64,000 bases of DNA from JAHEFU01 sp041395205. GTDB taxonomy: Bacteria > 4484-113 > JAFGCY01. Shown here piece after piece: positions 26,190-35,300 of this stretch. The DNA lies in the NCBI GenBank assembly GCA_041395205.1, contig JAWLAZ010000005.1:101528-165527 (forward strand), in the 5' to 3' direction. A model generated the notes under the pieces. It was given only the letters and a program-made list of their open reading frames with translations. It was not told the origin of the DNA and did no database searches. The translations under genes and the position numbers were made by a program. How positions within the stretch are numbered: position 1 is the stretch's first letter; each line of letters begins with the position of its first letter.

Positions 26190-27587
26190 ATGAGCAACGA
26201 GAAATTCGACCTGATAATCATCGGCGGCGGCCCCGGCGGCTACGTAGCCGCGATCCGCGCCGGCCAGCTGGGCCTCAAGGTGGCCTGCGTTGACAAGAAC
26301 GAGCTGTTCGGCGGCACCTGCCTGCGCGTGGGCTGCATCCCGAGCAAGGCGCTGCTGGAGAGCAGCTACCGCTACCACCAGGCGAAGGACCTGCTGGGCG
26401 ATCACGGCATCGAGGTCAAGGGCGTCAAGCTCAACCTCGGGCAGATGATGGCCCGCAAGGACAAGGTGGTGCAGATCAACGCCGGCGGCATCGACGGCCT
26501 GTTCAAGAAGAATGGCGTCACCGGCCTGCGCGGCAGCGGACGGATCGTTTCCGCGGGCAAGGTCGAGGTGACGGACTTCGATGGCAACAAGCAGGAGTAT
26601 GAGACTGCGCGCATCCTGATCGCCACCGGCTCCAAGCCGGCCCAGCTCAGGGGTGTGGAGATTGACAACGACCGCATCTGCGGCTCGAAGGGCGGTCTGA
26701 GCTTCCCGGATGTGCCGGAGACCCTTGTCGTGATCGGCGCCGGCTATATCGGCCTCGAGCTCGGCAGCGTCTGGCACCGGCTCGGCAGCAAGGTGATCGT
26801 GCTCGAGTACCTCGACCGCATCCTGCCCGGCATGGATGCTGGTCTCGCGAAGGAGAGCCTGCGCATCATGAAGAAGCAGGGCCTGGAGTTCCGACTCGGG
26901 ACCAAGGTCACTGGTGCCAAGGTCAAGGACAGGAAGGTGCTCGTGGAGATCGAGGGCCAGGACCCGGTGGAGTGCGACCGCCTGCTGAGTGTCGTGGGTC
27001 GCTGGCCCAACACGGACGGTCTGGGGGCCGAGGAAGCCGGCGTCAAGCTCAATGAGCGTGGCCAGGTGGTGGTGGATGACCACTACCGCACGAACGTGGA
27101 CGGCATCTTCGCGATTGGCGACGTGATCCACGGCCCGATGCTCGCGCACAAGGCCGAGGAGGAGGGCATCGCCTGCGTGGAGATGATCGCCACCGGCTAC
27201 GGCCATGTGAACTACGACGTGATCCCCGGCATCGTCTACACGCACCCGGAGATCGCCACGGTTGGCAAGACGGAAGAGGAGCTGAAGGATGCCGGCATCG
27301 AGTACAAGGCCGGCAAGTTCATCTTCAAGGCCAATGGCCGTGCACACTCCATGAATGAAACGGATGGCAGCGTGAAGATCCTCGCGGATGCGAAGACCGA
27401 CCGCGTGCTTGGTGTGCACATCATCGGCCCGCAGGCCGGCGACCTGATCGCGGAATGCGCCACGGCGATGGAGTTCAGGGCCAGTGCCGAGGATATTGCC
27501 CGTACCTGCCACGCACATCCGACGTTGAGCGAGGCGGTGAAGGAAGCGGCGTTCGCGGTGGACGGCAGGGCGATCCACGGGGCTTAG
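26190..27587 (+). CDS. lpdA: Dihydrolipoyl dehydrogenase (E3)
   Basis: 465 residues from ATG 26190 (GGGG upstream); an in-frame start at 26139 would add 17 unlikely residues. It reoxidises the lipoyl arm of SucB, passing electrons through a disulfide and FAD to NAD+. Visible motifs are the FAD-binding IIIGGGPGGYVAAIRAGQLG, the redox disulfide GGTCLRVGCIPSK, the NAD-binding VIGAGYIGLELGSV, GIFAIGDV, and the C-terminal catalytic pair TCHAHPTLSEA. All key residues are present. It completes the operon. Confidence 0.96.
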   Translation: MSNEKFDLIIIGGGPGGYVAAIRAGQLGLKVACVDKNELFGGTCLRVGCIPSKALLESSYRYHQAKDLLGDHGIEVKGVKLNLGQMMARKDKVVQINAGGIDGLFKKNGVTGLRGSGRIVSAGKVEVTDFDGNKQEYETARILIATGSKPAQLRGVEIDNDRICGSKGGLSFPDVPETLVVIGAGYIGLELGSVWHRLGSKVIVLEYLDRILPGMDAGLAKESLRIMKKQGLEFRLGTKVTGAKVKDRKVLVEIEGQDPVECDRLLSVVGRWPNTDGLGAEEAGVKLNERGQVVVDDHYRTNVDGIFAIGDVIHGPMLAHKAEEEGIACVEMIATGYGHVNYDVIPGIVYTHPEIATVGKTEEELKDAGIEYKAGKFIFKANGRAHSMNETDGSVKILADAKTDRVLGVHIIGPQAGDLIAECATAMEFRASAEDIARTCHAHPTLSEAVKEAAFAVDGRAIHGA

Positions 27588-27863
27588 GACCTGGGATATA
27601 GGAGCTTGGGGTGTAGCATGCGAGGGATCGGATGATAGGGGTAGCGCCTAGCGCCACCTTGGAGAGCGTGCCACGAAGTTGACTCGCGGATATCCCTTGT
27701 TAGTTTCCTTCCGCACGAGACTTCCTGCGCACGAAGCTTTCCCTCGCGTGCTGGCGCAGTGGTACTGCGCCGCTACACCACACGTCCCATTTCCAACATG
27801 CTCTTCATGGTGGCACAGGGCGCCACCGCTACACCCTACAACCTAACTTCTATCTCCTAGTAA
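27584..27863 (+). repeat. Intergenic element bounded by inverted heptad repeats
   Basis: On the left, five degenerate heptads (TTAGGAC, CTGGGAT, ATAGGAG, CTTGGGG, TGTAGCA; 27584-27618) begin inside the lpdA stop. On the right, five consecutive CTA-initial heptads (27829-27863: CTACACC, CTACAAC, CTAACTT, CTATCTC, CTAGTAA) run through the stop codon of the convergent HAD gene. The two arms are inverted. The interior has further short dyads, such as GGTGGC...GCCACC at about 27809-27827, and no gene. A similar layout follows ftsH. Confidence 0.55.
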
Positions 27864-28532
27864 TTCCCCAGCCTGTTGCCAGAAGCTTTCCAGCGAATCG
27901 ATTACCCGGTCGGCCAGCTGGAAGCGCAGGTCGCCACGGTTCAGTTCCTCAGGCACGGCGACAACGGTCATCCGCGCCGCCTTGGCGGCAATGATCCCCA
28001 GCAGGGCATCCTCGAACACCAGGCAATGCTGCGGCTTGATGCCGAGCTGACTGGCCGCAGTCAGATACACGGCGGGGTGGGGCTTGCCGTACTGCTCAGC
28101 GGACGCGCTGGCAATCACCCGGAAGCAGTCACGCAGCCCGCTGACCGCCATCACGGCATCGACGACGTCAGGTGCGCTGCTGGTGGCAATCGCCAGCGGA
28201 TAGCCGCGCTTGTACAGCTCCCTCACCAGCTCCTTTGCACCTGGCAGCAGCTGCCCGCGCTTGTGGATGCTCTCACAGAGCTGCTGCTGGATCCTGTCCG
28301 CCACGCTATCGGTGGACTCTCCATCCCAGGGGTAGAGCTCGCGCCAGTTGGCAACGACCTCGTGGATGCGCAGACCGGCGAACTGCGCGCAGTCATCATG
28401 TGTGATCGGCACGCCGAGCGGATTGAGCACCGCCACCTCGGCATCACGCCAGAATGGTTCACTGTCAATCAGCAGGCCGTCCATGTCGAAGATCACGGCC
28501 TGCAGGCGCAGACGCGTCTCAGCCTGCTTCAT
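27843..28532 (-). CDS. HAD-superfamily phosphatase (beta-phosphoglucomutase/YniC-like)
   Basis: 229 residues. HAD motif I is VIFDMDGLLIDSEPFW with the nucleophile and acid aspartates. Motif II lies in LAIATSSAPDVV. Motif III is the Lys in YGKPHPAVYLTAA, and motif IV is CLVFEDALLGI. The helical C1 cap fits the hexitol/2-deoxyglucose-6-phosphatase or phosphoglucomutase branch; the substrate cannot be told from sequence. The gene start overlaps the end of the upstream ABC exporter gene by 14 bp, so it is the last gene of that operon. Its last codons are formed by the heptad repeat. Confidence 0.88.
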   Translation of the reverse strand: MKQAETRLRLQAVIFDMDGLLIDSEPFWRDAEVAVLNPLGVPITHDDCAQFAGLRIHEVVANWRELYPWDGESTDSVADRIQQQLCESIHKRGQLLPGAKELVRELYKRGYPLAIATSSAPDVVDAVMAVSGLRDCFRVIASASAEQYGKPHPAVYLTAASQLGIKPQHCLVFEDALLGIIAAKAARMTVVAVPEELNRGDLRFQLADRVIDSLESFWQQAGELLGDRS

Positions 28533-30300
28533 TGCCCGCCAGCTCCAGGTCCGCCTTCATCTCCTCACGGCTGAGGAAGTTACGGTAGGCCTCACACTCC
28601 GCCAGCAGCTGCATGTGCGAGCCGCTGCCAACGATCCGGCCCTCCTCCATCACGTGGATCAGGTCCGCCACCTGTGCCGTTGCCAGGCGGTGGGTCACGA
28701 TCAGGCAGGCCGTCTGCGGGTAGTGCTCACGCAGCAGCTCCCAGAAGGCCTTCTCGTTCTCGGCATCCAGGCTGGCGGTGCAGTCGTCCATCAGCAGCAC
28801 GTCAGGCTGCCCGGCCAGTGCACGGGCGATTGCCAGGCGCTGCTTCTGCCCGCCGGAGATCGTCAGACCCTTCTGTCCGAGCACAGTCTCCAGTCCCTTC
28901 GGCAGCGCTTCGAGCTCGGAGCGCACACGCGCCATCTCCAGCGAGCGCAGCACGATCTCGGCATCGGTCTCACGGCCGAAGCTGACGTTGTCAGTCACGC
29001 TCTCGCTGAACAGCGTGGCTTCCTGCGGAATGTAGCCCAGATGGCGGCGGTAGTCGTGCAGGTCGTATTCAGCGAGCGGCCTGCCATTTACGAGCAGCGC
29101 TCCATCCTGCGGCGGCAGCAGGCCCGCCACGATCTTCAGCAGGGTACTCTTACCGCTGCCAACGCGGCCGACGATCGCGATCTTGCGGCCACTGCTGAGC
29201 TCAAGGTCAACCTTGTCAACCGCATTCGGCAGGCCCGGGTCGAAGCAGAATGAGGCCTGGTGGAGCGCGAGCTGCTCAATCCTGCCGACCTGCTCCTGGC
29301 CGGTGTAGATGTCCTCGGTGCCGCCACGCGTTTCCTCGATCTCGATCTCGCGGTCGATGCAGGCGAAGGCCTGGCGACTGGTCACGAACAGGTTCGGGAT
29401 GTCCATCAGCGGTGCCAGCAGGATCGAGAGGTAGACATAGAACGCATAGAACTCACCGATCTTCAGCTGGTCGTTGAGCACCATGTAGCCGCCGGCCACG
29501 ATCACGATGATCTGCCCGGTGAACTGCACACCCTGGTAGAGCATGCGCACGCCCATCCACAGCCGCTGCAGGCGCAGTTCCACGCCGACCCGCTCGTCAA
29601 GGATGCCGCGCAGATTGCTGACCTGGTGCGTTTCCCCGCAGAAGGCCTTGAGGATCCGGATCCCGCTGAAGCTGGCCTCCAGCTCGTCATTGGTGCGGCT
29701 GAAGATCTGCTGGCGGTCCGCACTGGCCTTGGTCAGCGCCAGGCGGATGCGGTAGAAGATCATCAGCATCACCGGCAGCGGGATGATGGCCAGTAGTGCC
29801 AGCTTCCAGCTCATGTAGAACATGAAGGCCATGCAGAACACGAACTTGCTCGTGCTTTCCACGGCGCGGAAGATCCCCGAGCAGCAGAACCAGGCGATCT
29901 TCGGGAAGCCGAAGATGTCGTCACTGAGCCGGGTCACGAGGTCGCCCGTGCGGAACTTCTGGAAGAAGCGGTAGCCCTTGTGCACGATCTGGCCGAAGTA
30001 GTACTCGCGCACGTCCTTCTCCAGCAGGTTGTTCACCTGTGCGCGCACGCCGGGATAGAGCCAGGCGGCACTGCGCACCAGCCCGACCACCGCGATCATC
30101 ATCACGAGCTTGTAGGTCAGCTCGGTGGCGTCAAGATCCGGATTGTCCTTCAGGTTCTCGTCGAGGTTGTCAATCACGAACTTCAGCACGAGCGGGAAGC
30201 CGATCGTCGCCGCGCTGCTCAGGAGCGTGAGGAAGCCCAGCACGTAGAGCCAGGGGCGGTGCGGCTGCCAGAAGCGCCAGATCCAGCGGATGTGCTTCAT
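28519..30300 (-). CDS. ABC exporter half-transporter, degenerate NBD
   Basis: 593 residues: an exporter-type transmembrane domain of six segments, then a nucleotide-binding domain. Walker A is VGRVGSGKSTLLK, the signature TISGGQKQRLAIARAL, and Walker B LLMDDCTASLD. After the Walker B Asp the catalytic Glu is replaced by Asp, as in the inactive-site subunit of heterodimeric exporters such as TM287/288 or LmrCD. Its ATG overlaps the stop of the partner gene (ATGA), which supports a heterodimer. The substrate, drug or lipid, is unknown. Confidence 0.9.
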   Translation of the reverse strand: MKHIRWIWRFWQPHRPWLYVLGFLTLLSSAATIGFPLVLKFVIDNLDENLKDNPDLDATELTYKLVMMIAVVGLVRSAAWLYPGVRAQVNNLLEKDVREYYFGQIVHKGYRFFQKFRTGDLVTRLSDDIFGFPKIAWFCCSGIFRAVESTSKFVFCMAFMFYMSWKLALLAIIPLPVMLMIFYRIRLALTKASADRQQIFSRTNDELEASFSGIRILKAFCGETHQVSNLRGILDERVGVELRLQRLWMGVRMLYQGVQFTGQIIVIVAGGYMVLNDQLKIGEFYAFYVYLSILLAPLMDIPNLFVTSRQAFACIDREIEIEETRGGTEDIYTGQEQVGRIEQLALHQASFCFDPGLPNAVDKVDLELSSGRKIAIVGRVGSGKSTLLKIVAGLLPPQDGALLVNGRPLAEYDLHDYRRHLGYIPQEATLFSESVTDNVSFGRETDAEIVLRSLEMARVRSELEALPKGLETVLGQKGLTISGGQKQRLAIARALAGQPDVLLMDDCTASLDAENEKAFWELLREHYPQTACLIVTHRLATAQVADLIHVMEEGRIVGSGSHMQLLAECEAYRNFLSREEMKADLELAGNEAG

Positions 30301-32126
30301 CGCTGCAGCGCCTTCGCCAGGTTGGCCGTGATCTGGTCACTCCTGTCGCCGAACTGGAGCTGCACGAGTCGCGTGTAGACTCCATTCTCGTGGTAAAGCT
30401 CCTCATGCGTGCCGCTCTCCACGAGCTGGCCGCCCTTGATCACCATGATGCGGTCGCTGTTGAGGATGGTGCTCAGGCGGTGTGCCACGATCATTGCTGT
30501 GCGGCCCTCCAGCAGGCGGTCAATCGCCTCCTGCACCATCTGCTCGGTATGCGGGTCCACGCTGCTCGTGGCCTCGTCCAGCACCAGCACCGGCGGGTCA
30601 TAGGCCAGGGCGCGGGCGAAACTCAGCAGCTGGCGCTCACCGACCGAGAGGTTTGCACCGCGCTCCGCCAGTTCGCCGTCATAGCCGTCCTTGAGTTTGG
30701 CGACGATTTCGTCAGCACGGGCGATCTGCGCCACGTTACGCACCTGCTCGTCGCTGATGCTGTCGTCAAACACGCGGATGTTGTCCTTCACGCTGCCGGG
30801 GAAGAGGTAGATGTCCTGCAGCACGAGACCCAGCAGTTCACGCCAGGCCTTGACGGGGAATTCGCGGATGTCCACGCCATCCACCGTCACGCGGCCCTGC
30901 TGCGGGTCATAGAAGCGCAGCAGCAGGTTGATGGTCGTGCTCTTGCCACCGCCGGAGGGACCGACGAAGGCGATCTTCTGACCTTTCCGGACAGTGAAGG
31001 ACACATCCTTCAGGATCCACTCCGGCTCGCCCTCGGCATTGTCCTCATAGGCGAACCAGACATTCTCGAAGCGGATCTCCTGCTCGAACTTCAGCTCGGA
31101 TGCGTCACGCGGACCGTCCTTGATGGAGATCTCCGTCTCGAGGATGCCGAACACGCGCTCCACGGAGATCAGGCCGCGCTGTACGAAGTTGAGCTGGCCA
31201 GAGAGTTCCATGATCGGCTGGAACATCTGGCGGATGAACTCGATGAACATCACGAGAATGCCGAGGCTGACCGTGCCGTCGACGACGCCCTGGATGGCAA
31301 CCACCAGCACCACGCAGATCGCGATGATCTCGCCGAAGATGAACCCGGCCCAGAAGCCGTACTCGATGTACTGGCTGAGGGTGTCAATCCGGTACTTGCC
31401 CATGTTGACTTCAGCCATCCGCTCGCGGGCACGCTTCTGGTAGTTGAACTGCTGGATGACGTCCATGCCCTGCATGTACTCGGCGATGTAGCCGATCACG
31501 ATCGCCACCTGGGCGCGGCTCTCACGCCAGTACTTCTTCATGAAGTTCAGGTACCAGAAGGTAGCGCCGAACAGCAGCGGGATCATGATCAGTACGTAGC
31601 TGGCGATGCGCAGGTCCTTCAGCAGCATCACGGAGATGATCCCGAAGAACAGCACGAAGTTGCGCAGCAGGTTGACGCTGACGTCACCGAACAGTTCCTT
31701 CAGGGTCTCCGTGTCGTTCTCGACACGGCTGATCAGCTTGCCGGGAGGGTAGTCGCTGTGGAAGCCCAGACCGAGGAACAGCACATGCCGGAACAGACGC
31801 TCCTTGAGATCCGTGATGATGCGGATGCCCATGCTGAACAGGGCGATCGCCTGGAAGTAACTGACGATGCTGCCGATCAGGATCACCCCGAGGTAGATGC
31901 CGGCGGCAAGCCACAGCTCGCCGGTGTCTGCCTGGGGGATTGCGACGTCAATGATGTGCTGCAGCACGAGCGGGCCGATCAGCGCGGTGGCCGTGGTCAG
32001 CGCCAGCAGGGCGAGCGAGATGAAGAACAGGCGCTTCTGGCCGGCGAAGAGCGGGATCAGCTTGGGCAGCAGTTCGCGAACGCTCTGCGAGCGCACAGCC
32101 TCTTCAGTGGATTTGAAGTGTTTCAC
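30297..32126 (-). CDS. ABC exporter half-transporter, canonical NBD
   Basis: 609 residues from GTG 32126, chosen because GGAG lies 8 nt upstream; a further-upstream frame start at 32156 lacks such a site. Six transmembrane segments are followed by a nucleotide-binding domain with Walker A VGPSGGGKSTTIN, signature LSVGERQLLSFARAL, Walker B VLVLDEATSSVD with the canonical Glu, and the H-loop IVAHRLST. It pairs with the following gene, whose Walker B lacks the Glu. It begins the three-gene operon ABC-ABC-HAD. Confidence 0.92.
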   Translation of the reverse strand: MKHFKSTEEAVRSQSVRELLPKLIPLFAGQKRLFFISLALLALTTATALIGPLVLQHIIDVAIPQADTGELWLAAGIYLGVILIGSIVSYFQAIALFSMGIRIITDLKERLFRHVLFLGLGFHSDYPPGKLISRVENDTETLKELFGDVSVNLLRNFVLFFGIISVMLLKDLRIASYVLIMIPLLFGATFWYLNFMKKYWRESRAQVAIVIGYIAEYMQGMDVIQQFNYQKRARERMAEVNMGKYRIDTLSQYIEYGFWAGFIFGEIIAICVVLVVAIQGVVDGTVSLGILVMFIEFIRQMFQPIMELSGQLNFVQRGLISVERVFGILETEISIKDGPRDASELKFEQEIRFENVWFAYEDNAEGEPEWILKDVSFTVRKGQKIAFVGPSGGGKSTTINLLLRFYDPQQGRVTVDGVDIREFPVKAWRELLGLVLQDIYLFPGSVKDNIRVFDDSISDEQVRNVAQIARADEIVAKLKDGYDGELAERGANLSVGERQLLSFARALAYDPPVLVLDEATSSVDPHTEQMVQEAIDRLLEGRTAMIVAHRLSTILNSDRIMVIKGGQLVESGTHEELYHENGVYTRLVQLQFGDRSDQITANLAKALQR

Positions 32127-32299
32127 CCTGCTGACTCCTGATCTGCGGGGACGCAATGCCGGTGGCAGGTCCCAGTTCCCGTTACAGCCTTCTCCCGCAG
32201 GCTGCCAGCTTCCCGTTGCTGCTATGTCTGACGCATGTTCCGCGGATCCGTGCCGCGGGCAAAGAACATAATACCCAGATTATTCGGGACTGATTCACG

Positions 32300-32349
32300 G
32301 AAAAACGGAATCCGTCCGGAAGGAGAAGCTGATTCTCCAGCCGGACGGA
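32300..32349 (-). terminator. Rho-independent terminator of the PKD lipoprotein gene
   Basis: A 10-bp stem (ATCCGTCCGG, 32309-32318, with CCGGACGGAT, 32340-32349) encloses a second stem GGAGAA-GCTGA-TTCTCC. On the minus strand it is followed by a T5 run (A5 at 32300-32304 on the plus strand). It starts 19 bp beyond the stop codon at 32368. Confidence 0.85.
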
Positions 32350-32367
32350 TCCCATGTCGAGATCAGC

Positions 32368-35300
32368 TTATCTGCGGATCTGCATCTTCAGTACGCGGTT
32401 GTTGCCGTTGTGCGTGCCGCGGTAGAACACCGCCGGCTGCCCGCCGACATCCAGCATCACGCTGCGGATACCCTGCTCCTGCAGGGTTTCCAGGCCGTAG
32501 GGTACGGTCCAGAGGCTGCCTGCCGCATCCGTGGATTCATGGAAATAGAGCTGGCGCGTGATCGGCACGCTGAAGTTGCTTGCCGAGATCGCCCTGCTGC
32601 CCACCACCTGGAACAGTGTGTCCAGGTAGGTGCCGGAGTTGTAGCGGCCAGGGCCGTTGACCGGATCGATTTCGTAGTCGTTTGGCCAGGTGGCCCCCTC
32701 ATCGGCGGAGCTGATCAGGTGGAAGCTGCCCTGGTCACTGAGGATATGCGGCTGGTTGCCGATGTCCATCAGGGTGTAGTCATTGCCGCCGTTGAGACCC
32801 GTCGCGAAGTTGTCCGGCCAATTCGTGCCGAACTGGTCTGAGCTGCGGGCGTACTCATTGCGGTAGGCAATCGCAGGACGCAGGAAGACCAGTTCCATGC
32901 GCATCGGCTGGCTGGCGGTCGTATCCACGGTCACGGCTGCAGCCGGCCAGCTGGTGGGCAGGTCGCCGTTGACATCTTCGCAGTACTTGAATTTGAGGTT
33001 GGAACCGACGAAGTAGGCAGCGGCGGGATGGTCGTCCTGAAGCCTTACGATGTCGATGTCCTTGCTGTCCACGGAGGCTTCAATCACGACCGGTGTGGTC
33101 CAGCCGTCATTGTCGCTGTCCAGCGCCCTCAGGAACTTCATGCCGTCAATGTTGTTGTAGTAGGCAATGCCGGCCCGGCCGTTCTCAAGCTCAATCAGGC
33201 GCACCCGGCTGCAGTTCTCGGAGACGAGGATCTGCGGATCCTGCCAGCTGCTGCCCGCTGCATCATTGGCGATCACGAAGCGCAGCTGGCTGCTGCCGCT
33301 GGCATAAGCCACGGCGGGACGGCCGTCCACGATCGCGGCATCCATCCACTCAGCACTGGCAACGCCGGCATCGAGCACCATGAAGTCGAAGTCGTCACCG
33401 GCAACGATCGGCAGGCTGGCCAGGGCCACCGCACCATCATCGTCCGTGGCCCGCACCCAGGCGGTGTAGTTGCCGGTCTGCGTATAGAGGAAGCTGCCCT
33501 TGTCGAGCTTGCCGCTTTCCTGCCAGTTCCAGCCGTTGAGTTCGCCATCAAAGTCGAATTCATACTTCTCGATCACGCCGTTGCTGTCTGAGCCGTCGGC
33601 ATCGAAGTAGACGGCGAATGGAGCCTCACCGGAGGTGCAGGGAGAGGAGAGGCTGACCGTGGGCGCCGGCTGTCCGCCGCTCACAACCACGGGCCAGGTT
33701 GCGTAGTCCGTGGCACCATGTTCATCCGTGATGCGTACCGTGGCCAGATAGCTGCCAGGCAGCGTCCAGCTAAGGTAGGACTGGGGAACATCCGGATCAG
33801 TGCCGATGTAGCCGGGTTCGTAGGTCCCGTCTCCGTCGAAGTCCCAGTCCGCAGTGATCATGTCTCCATCCAGATCGTCGCTCAAACTGGCATTGAACTC
33901 AATAGCCACCGGGGCGCTGATGTCGAAGCTGCTGCTGTCAGCGCTCAGGGACGCGACCGGGTCGGCATTGTCCATCACTGCAATTGAGACCGTGGCCTGG
34001 CTGCTCTTGCCGCCGTTGTCAATCACTTCCAGCAGCACCAAATATGGGTCGATTCGTGCCGTGTCAAAGGTGAAGGAGGGCTGGTCCTCCGCGCCTTCCA
34101 GCACGAAGTCAGGCGTGGCACCGTCGTAGTCGAAGTCCCAGCGGTAGCTGGCAATCGTGCCGTCCGGATCCATGCTGGCCGTGGCGTCGAAGTCCACCTT
34201 GAGCGGGCGGAAGCCGCTGAGCAGGCTGGCCTGCAGGTCCGCTACTGGAGGTTCATTGTTGGTGATGCTGACCGTCACGCTGTCCGTACTGCTCTTGAAC
34301 TTGTCGTCAGTCACACGCAGGCGGATCGTGAAGCTGCCGCCCATGTCGTCGTAGAGGATGCTGATGCTGTCGACATTGCCATAGCCGTCGTCATAGTCCT
34401 CGTCACCGTCAACATCCCACTCATACAGCTCGATTGTTCCGTCGCTGTCGGAGCTGTTGCTGCCGTCAAAGTTGATGGTCACAGGCGTGAAGCCATTGAG
34501 CTTGTCCGCGCGGACATCCGCATTCGGCGCGGCATTGGCCGTGACGGTGATGGTCACGGTTGCCACCGCGGACTTGCCTTCGGCATCATTGACCCGCACA
34601 GCGGGATGGTAGGTGGCGGGACTGATGTAGTCGAACTGCACGACACCCGTGGTCTCCACGAGATCACTGAAATCACCGTCACCATTGAAGTCCCATTCAT
34701 AGGAGGTGATCATGCCTTCCGGGTCCACACTGGCTGTGGCATCGAAGTTGACGGTGAGGGGATCGAGACCACTCGTCACGTCCGCCGTGAGCATGGCAAT
34801 CGGCCTGCTGTCAAAGAAGATCTCCACCGGGACAACGAGCATGTTGGTCACGAGCACATCATCCGTGACCTTCAGTTCAACGTTGTAGACGCCTGCCTCC
34901 GTGTATTCGAAGCTCTGCAGGCTCTCCGCTCCCTCATAGTCATAGACTCCATCACCATCGAAGTCGAAGCTGTAGCCGATGATGTCGCCATCTTCATCAC
35001 TGCTGCTGGAGGCATCGAAATTCAGCGTGACCGGCACGAACCAGCTCGGGTCAGCCACGGGACTGATCGTCATCGCTGCCACAGGGGGAATGTTGGCATT
35101 CACGGTGATCACGCGCTCAGCCACGCTGTACAGGCCCTGGCTGTCACTGACCTTGACGCGCACCGGGATCACGCCGGGTTCGAAGAAGGTCCTGCTGATT
35201 TCCCCTGTGGCGCTGCTGGCATCACTGAAGTCGAAGTCATTGTTGAAGTCAAACTCAAAGCCGGTGATTGTCGTATCCGCCTTGGGCTTGCTGGCCCCGG

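Noticed and set aside
23846..27578. Long minus-strand frames opposite sucA, sucB and lpdA
   Set aside because: Mirror of highly expressed coding sequence; no recognisable protein features.
30390..32141. 583-codon plus-strand frame opposite the ABC exporter gene
   Set aside because: Codon-position shadow rich in His, Asp and Ala; the minus strand encodes full Walker A, signature and Walker B motifs.
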